Position numbers and translations under genes: made by a program. The notes under the pieces were generated by a model. That model was given only the letters and a program-made list of their open reading frames with translations. It was not told where the DNA came from and did not search any database. From the NCBI GenBank assembly GCA_958295735.1, contig OY282369.1, positions 1,720,161-1,784,160 of the forward strand: a DNA stretch of 64,000 bases, given 5' to 3'. Positions 59,462-64,000 of the stretch are shown piece after piece; position 1 is the first letter of the stretch; each line of letters opens with the position of its first letter. This DNA comes from an uncultured Candidatus Cenarchaeum sp. (lineage in GTDB: Archaea; Thermoproteota; Nitrososphaeria; Nitrososphaerales; Nitrosopumilaceae).

Positions 59462-60514
59462 CTACACCGGGGTGAGGGGCGTGTGCCTCAGGCCGGCCGA
59501 CTCGTCGAACCCGCACATCACGTTCATGCACTGCACGGCCGAGCCGGCCGCCCCCTTCATCAGGTTGTCCGAGGCGGATATGGCGATCAGGCGCCGGTTG
59601 TCCGGATCGACGTCGAAGCCGATGTCGCAAAAGTTGGATCCCACCAGGAACTTGGGGTCGGGGAACTTGTACGCGCCGCCCTTGTCCCGTATGAGCCTGA
59701 CGAACCCCTCCCCGCCGTACGCCTCCCTGTACAGCCTCCACAGCGCCCTCTCGTCGGGGGGCTCCCCGCCCGCGAAGAACGTGTGGTTGGTGCACAGTAT
59801 GCCGCGCACCACGTCGACGGCGTGCGGGCTCATCGAGACGCGGATCTTTTCCCCCGCCGCGGCGCTAAGCTCCTGCTCTATCTCGCCGGTGTGCCTGTGC
59901 CTGGCCGGCTTGTACGGCCTTATGACGCCGGACCGCATGGCGTGGGCGGTCCCGGAGCCCGAGCCGGCGCCCGACGAGCCGATCTTGGAGTCGACCACTA
60001 TGTGGTCCGTGTCCACTATCCCCGCGCGCACCAGCGGGGCGAGGGCCAGTATGGACGTGACCGCCATGCAGCCGGGGCACGCGACCAGCCGCGCCCGCCC
60101 TATCTCCTCCCTGTGCAGCTCGGGCACGCCGTACACGGCGTTCTGCAGGTAGTCCGGGTGCGGGTGGTCCCAGCCGTACCACTTGCCGTAGTCCCCCGGG
60201 TCGTGCAGCCTGTAGTCGGCGCTGAGGTCCACGATCTTGACGCCCCTGTCGTACAGGGCCTTGACTATCTCGGTGGCGGTGCCGTGGGGCACCGCGGTGA
60301 ACACGAGATCGCAGCCGTCGGACAGCCTGTCGTAGTCCAGCTCGGAGAACCGCATCTCCGTGAACCCCTTGAGGCTCGGCTGCACCCTGTGCAGGTACTC
60401 GCCCGCGTGCTGCCTGGACGTGACCGCGGCTATCTCGGCCTCGGGGTGGTTCAGCAGGAGCCGGAGCACCTCGCCGCCGACGTACCCCGACGCGCCGACC
60501 ACGCCCACCTTCAT
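59462..60514 (-). CDS. lysY: LysW-aminoadipate/glutamate phosphate reductase
   Basis: 350 residues. NAD(P) site VGVVGASGYVGGEVLRLL, the catalytic Cys in LVACPGCMAVTSILAL, and HRHTGEIEQEL. Reduces the carrier-bound acyl phosphate to the semialdehyde. ATG 60514 is about 26 bp below AAATAAATAC (60536-60545). Confidence 0.94.
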   Translation of the reverse strand: MKVGVVGASGYVGGEVLRLLLNHPEAEIAAVTSRQHAGEYLHRVQPSLKGFTEMRFSELDYDRLSDGCDLVFTAVPHGTATEIVKALYDRGVKIVDLSADYRLHDPGDYGKWYGWDHPHPDYLQNAVYGVPELHREEIGRARLVACPGCMAVTSILALAPLVRAGIVDTDHIVVDSKIGSSGAGSGSGTAHAMRSGVIRPYKPARHRHTGEIEQELSAAAGEKIRVSMSPHAVDVVRGILCTNHTFFAGGEPPDERALWRLYREAYGGEGFVRLIRDKGGAYKFPDPKFLVGSNFCDIGFDVDPDNRRLIAISASDNLMKGAAGSAVQCMNVMCGFDESAGLRHTPLTPV

Positions 60515-60604
60515 GCGAGCGGCACGGCCGGGGCGTATTTATTTCCTGAGGGCGCGGGAGCGCGATCCGGGCCCCCGCCGCCGCCGGCCCGCGCGCCGCG
60601 CGGC

Positions 60605-61462
60605 CTAGGCCGCGGCCTCCGAGGCGGCGAACTCGACCATCTCCCGCGGTATGTTCCTGCTGGTGACGCTGGACAGCCCCCTGAACTCGACGGTGTTGTT
60701 GACCTCGTGCACCACGAGGCGCCCGCCGCCGGCCCTGTCCTCCATCATGTCCACCCCCAGTATGCCGCCCCCGACGGCCTCCGAGGCTTTTCCGGCCAGG
60801 TCCTCGATCTCCCCCGTGATCCTGCACGGGGACGGCTCGGCCCCGAGGGCCACGTTGGTCTTGAACCCCCCGTCCGGCGACTCGCGGTACATGGCCGCGA
60901 TCGCCCTGCCCCCGACGGTTATCACGCGTATGTCGCGGGGCGGCCGCTCCACCATCTCCTGCAGGTAGTATATGCGGTCCAGCGGCGTGTCGGAGAGCTC
61001 GCGCATCTCCAGTATGGCGTCCATCGTGTCGCGGTCGCCCACGGGTATGACGCCGCGCCCCCAGCTGCCCACCACCGGCTTGACCACGAGCGGGTACCCG
61101 GGGTCGCCGCCCTCCGCCGCCTCCATGGCCGCGTCCCTGGAGAACGCGAAGTGCGTCCTGGGAGTCGGGACTCCCCGCCTGTTGAGCCGCAGCGTCATGA
61201 ACATCTTGTTGCCGCACCGCTCGGCCACCTCGAACCTGTTGGTGACGGACACCCCCATCGACTCGAGGGCCGCCGTCACGTGGAGGCCCCTGTAGTAGCT
61301 GACGCACCTCTCCAGGACGGCCGCCCCGTCCAGCCCGAGGCCGGGGGCCGTCGTGTCCGTGCTCATCCGCGCCGCCTTCGCGTCGACGGCCGCCGCATCG
61401 TGCCCCATCGCCTCCGCCTCGCTCCGGAGCATCTTCTCCTCCTTCCTGATGCGGTCGTACAC
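60605..61462 (-). CDS. argX: LysW ligase, ArgX-type (ATP-grasp)
   Basis: 285 residues from GTG 61462. Motifs: VVKPVVGSWGRGVIPV, LGVDMMEDRAGG and HEVNNTVEFRGL. It is a paralogue of lysX. The neighbours lysW and argG suggest it loads glutamate for arginine synthesis (inference). The frame upstream reads SSRIRIV, the expected first beta-strand, but no usual start codon occurs there; either the strand is lost or a non-standard start is used. Confidence 0.85.
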   Translation of the reverse strand: MYDRIRKEEKMLRSEAEAMGHDAAAVDAKAARMSTDTTAPGLGLDGAAVLERCVSYYRGLHVTAALESMGVSVTNRFEVAERCGNKMFMTLRLNRRGVPTPRTHFAFSRDAAMEAAEGGDPGYPLVVKPVVGSWGRGVIPVGDRDTMDAILEMRELSDTPLDRIYYLQEMVERPPRDIRVITVGGRAIAAMYRESPDGGFKTNVALGAEPSPCRITGEIEDLAGKASEAVGGGILGVDMMEDRAGGGRLVVHEVNNTVEFRGLSSVTSRNIPREMVEFAASEAAA

Positions 61463-61479
61463 GATGCGGATTCTCGAGC

Positions 61480-61644
61480 TTACTCCCCCCAGTCCTCGCC
61501 GACGGTCTCCGCCTGCTTCAGGGCTACGTCGGATCCCTCCTTGGAGATCTCATAGTCCGCTCCGCAGTCGGGACAGGAGACAATCTCCCCGGTCACCGCG
61601 TCGTCGGGAATGCCGAGGCCTGCGTCGCATTCCGGGCAGTTCAT
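61480..61644 (-). CDS. lysW: LysW amino-group carrier protein
   Basis: 54 residues. Zinc ribbon with CPECD and CPDCG, and the diagnostic C-terminus EDWGE, whose terminal Glu is the attachment point for aminoadipate or glutamate. ATG 61644 overlaps the argG stop (ATGA). Acidic surface overall. It is the carrier for all LysX/ArgX, LysZ, LysY, LysJ and LysK reactions in this region. Confidence 0.97.
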   Translation of the reverse strand: MNCPECDAGLGIPDDAVTGEIVSCPDCGADYEISKEGSDVALKQAETVGEDWGE

Positions 61645-62840
61645 GCCTTCCGGCGCGCCGGCGCCTTCAATTTATTCGCTTCTGCCGTCTGCATCCCCCA
61701 CAGCCGGACGAACCCGCGCGCGTCCCTCTGGTCGAACTCCGAGCCCTCGCCGTACGTGGCCGCCCTCGCGTCGTACAGGGAGCATGGCGAGCTCCGGCCC
61801 ACGACCCTGACGCCCCCCTGGAACAGCCTCAGCCTCACCCTTCCGGTGACGGCCCGCTGGGCGGAGCGTATGAACCCCTCCAAGTCGTCCCTGAGCGGGT
61901 CGTCCCACAGGCCGGCGTACGCCAGCTCGGCCCACTCCCTGTCCACGGCCGCCTTGACGCGGGTCTGGTGCTTGGTGTGCACCATCTTTTCCAGGTCCTT
62001 GTGGGCCTCCACCAGGCAGATCGCGGCAGGCGTCTCGTAGACCTCGCGCGACTTTATCCCGACCGCCCTGTCCTCCACGTGGTCGACTATGCCGACGCCG
62101 GCCGCGCCGGCCTTTAGGTTCATGAGCTGTATGAGCCGCACCGTGTCCATCGCCCTGCCGTCTAGGGAGACCGGCGCGCCCGCCTCGAACCCCACCACCG
62201 CGTACGTGGGCCTGTCCGGCAGGCCGGACGTCCTCACCCACTCGAACGCGTCCTCCCGCGGCTCGCTGTACGGATCCTCCAGATCGCCGCCCTCTATGGC
62301 GCGGCCCCACAGGTTCTGGTCTATGCTGTACTTTTTTGACACGTCGTCCACATGTATGCCCCGCTCGGCCGCGAAGCGCAGCTCGGCGGGCCTGTCCAGG
62401 TTCATGTCGCGGACGGGGGCGATTATGGGCAGGGGCGAGCCCGCCTGCAGCGCGACGTCGAAGCGCACCTGGTCGTTGCCCTTGCCCGAGCAGCCGTGGG
62501 CCAGGGCGACGGCCCCCTCGGCCGCGGCCACCTCCAGCATCTTTTTCGCGATGAGCGGGCGCGCCAGGGCCGTGGCCAGGCAGTACTTTTCCTGGTACAG
62601 CGCGTTGGCCATTATGGCCGGCACGACGTACTCCCTGGCGAACTCGCGCCTGGCGTCCACGTGGACGTGCTTTGAGGCGCCGAGCTTTTTGGACTTGGCC
62701 GCTATCCTCCGGCGGTCGTCCCCCTGGCCCACGTCGACCGTGACCGTGACTACCTCCATGCCGTGGTCCTCCCTGAGGTACCCCACGGCCACCGAGGTGT
62801 CCAGGCCTCCGCTGAACGCGAGCACCGCCTTTCCGGCCAT
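61641..62840 (-). CDS. argG: Argininosuccinate synthase
   Basis: 399 residues. PP-loop AVLAFSGGLDTSVAVGYL, ALAHGCSGKGNDQVRFD, KYSIDQNLWGRAIEGG. Condenses citrulline and aspartate. ATG 62840 is about 26 bp below GATAAATC (62865-62872, minus strand). First gene of argG-lysW-argX, which ties the LysW system to arginine as well as lysine. Confidence 0.95.
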   Translation of the reverse strand: MAGKAVLAFSGGLDTSVAVGYLREDHGMEVVTVTVDVGQGDDRRRIAAKSKKLGASKHVHVDARREFAREYVVPAIMANALYQEKYCLATALARPLIAKKMLEVAAAEGAVALAHGCSGKGNDQVRFDVALQAGSPLPIIAPVRDMNLDRPAELRFAAERGIHVDDVSKKYSIDQNLWGRAIEGGDLEDPYSEPREDAFEWVRTSGLPDRPTYAVVGFEAGAPVSLDGRAMDTVRLIQLMNLKAGAAGVGIVDHVEDRAVGIKSREVYETPAAICLVEAHKDLEKMVHTKHQTRVKAAVDREWAELAYAGLWDDPLRDDLEGFIRSAQRAVTGRVRLRLFQGGVRVVGRSSPCSLYDARAATYGEGSEFDQRDARGFVRLWGMQTAEANKLKAPARRKA

Positions 62841-62879
62841 TGTAATGCGGGGGGCCCGGTAGTGATTTATCTCTTGCCT

Positions 62880-63845
62880 CGGCGGTCGGCCCCCCGCGCG
62901 CCCCGGCGGCCGCCGGTCCTGGATGCGGGGCCGGCGGGCCGCCCCCGCGCCGGCCGATCCGCATCCGCGGGGCCCCCACGCGCGCGGCACTCCCGCCCCC
63001 CCTGCCGGATCCCGGGCCGGCGCCTTCCCCGGCGGTTCCCGCCGCAGGGTACCCCGGGCAGTCCCGCCGCCCGGCGCTCGGGAGAATGGCATGGAAAGTC
63101 TGGCAGCAGACAGTTCGCATGATTGCATTTTGCAGGCAAATTCACGCTTGGCGGCGCGGCGCCGGCCGATTCCGAGCCCGGATTGCGTGGGGATCTGGGA
63201 GCGCGCGACAATTCCGCCGCGGGGGCGCGCGCCGGGCCAAGCGGCCGGCCGCGCAACGCCGATTAGCGCCCGGCCGCGGTTCGGGCGAGGCCCCGCGCCC
63301 GCCCGGCGCCGGCCGCCGCGCCCGCCCGGCGCGAACCCGGATCGGCGAACGCATCGCGCGCGGCCGGGCGATCGCGCAACGATAGTTCTGTCATGCTCTG
63401 CAAGTGCCGGATCGGATCGTGGGTACCGGCGCGCGCGGGCAACCGAAAAGGCGGGGCGCCGTCTTGGCGGCCCTGCTGGCGGCGGCCGCCGCTCCATTCC
63501 TGGACGGTCCCTTGGAATGTTGCTGCGGCATCGAGCTCTCCGAGTCCGACCCCGGCTACCTTCTGGCTTTGTATCTGGGCACTTTTGCGGGCTACCGGGC
63601 TGTTGCCCGCAAGGTGCGTGGCGTGAAAGGCGGCCGCCGCCGCGGGAGCCGGTTGCGGGGGCGCCGCGCGCGCGGCGCCGGGGCGGCGGGCCGCGCAGGC
63701 GAAGGCGCCGGCCTCCGCGAGGCCGGCCCGCGCTGCGGGGGCGATCGCCGCGGCCCGGACCGTGGCGCGCGGCCGGCCCGCCGCGGCCCGCCGGCTGCCG
63801 GCACTCCGGCTCCGCCGGGCCCGCGGCGCGCCGCGGCCGGAAAGG
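62880..63845. other. Large spacer, no supported gene
   Basis: About 970 bp. From 63386 the frame of the final methyltransferase is open, and around 63464-63620 it reads LAALLAAAAAPFLDGP, then ALYLGTFAGYRAVARK, which could be a decayed small membrane gene. There is no stop before the methyltransferase and no TATA-like element, so I do not call it. A short lower-GC patch at 63085-63145 (GATTGCATTTTGCAGGCAAA) is unexplained. Confidence 0.5.
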
Positions 63846-63874
63846 GATTTAGGGGAACTCCCGCCCGCCGGGCC

Positions 63875-64000
63875 ATGGGAAAGCCCGCGTACGCCAGGAA
63901 CGAGATCATCTGCGCGGACGCGGCCGATCTGTGCGAGCGCGTCGAGCCGGAGTCCGTGACGCTCACGGTGACCTCGCCCCCGTACAGGAACGCCATAGAC
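63875..64000 (+). CDS. DNA methyltransferase, N-terminal fragment at window edge
   Basis: The first 42 residues are visible. They include EIICADAADLCERVEPESV and the catalytic motif TSPPYRNAID, the SPPY form of N4-cytosine/N6-adenine methyltransferases. ATG 63875 is about 26 bp below GATTTAGG (63847-63854). It is the same family as the frameshifted gene at 31.8 kb, but here motif IV is intact. Confidence 0.8.
   Translation, partial: MGKPAYARNEIICADAADLCERVEPESVTLTVTSPPYRNAID

Overview
This is a very GC-rich (roughly 70 % by eye) archaeal chromosome segment, almost certainly from a thaumarchaeote (Nitrososphaerota). Support: topoisomerase VI A/B, archaeal DnaG, NOP5-fibrillarin, a TFE-beta/RPC39-type transcription factor with its Cys cluster, LysW-dependent lysine/arginine synthesis, an ADP-forming acyl-CoA synthetase next to a crotonase as expected for the thaumarchaeal 3-hydroxypropionate/4-hydroxybutyrate CO2 cycle, a CTP-dependent riboflavin kinase and an intron-bearing tRNA-Trp. 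The high GC, long low-complexity protein tails, large spacers and dispersed repeats suggest a host-associated (Cenarchaeum-like) lineage; that last point is inference.

Most genes lie 24-30 bp downstream of a TATA-like T/A tract in an otherwise A/T-poor background, so most mRNAs look leaderless and often begin with GTG or TTG. I used this spacing to choose starts. The clear exception is dnaG, which has a leader and a Shine-Dalgarno motif.

Layout: 1-5 kb, rio1-KH-top6B-ORF-top6A operon. 5-9 kb, membrane-bound Hsp20-like protein, small regulators, MTA phosphorylase/APRT purine salvage. 9-14 kb, a large secreted beta-sandwich protein and an OLD-type ATPase/TOPRIM protein. 14-23 kb, secreted protein, a TFE-beta with a giant KAP-repeat domain, RNA-modification genes (rlmE, trm1), rnhB, fibrillarin and NOP5. 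23-30.6 kb, geranylgeranyl reductase, pyrD-pyrK, radical SAM protein, purB, an AsnB-like protein and a pterin dehydratase. 30.6-32.8 kb, an accessory patch (IS110 relic, tandem repeats, frameshifted DNA methyltransferase). 32.9-40.1 kb, PTPS fusion, valS, pdxST and tRNA-Trp. 40-48 kb, aconitase, acyl-CoA synthetase, crotonase and an A-type Fe-S carrier. 48.1-49.7 kb, a gene-poor region with a 62-bp array. 49.7-62.8 kb, dnaG-ribK, then ribL-dphB-lysK-lysX-hcs and lysJ-lysZ-lysY with an Lrp regulator, then argX-lysW-argG. A second DNA methyltransferase begins at the right edge.

The most unusual features are (i) in-frame tandem-repeat tails on several nucleic-acid-binding proteins (Top6B, TFE-beta with about 44 repeats, NOP5) and on homocitrate synthase; (ii) a dispersed stem-loop element of about 90 bp (called R1 here, seven copies), three times followed in the same orientation by a second repeat (R2); and (iii) a probable 28-residue leaderless membrane microprotein. 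R1 often sits in promoter regions.
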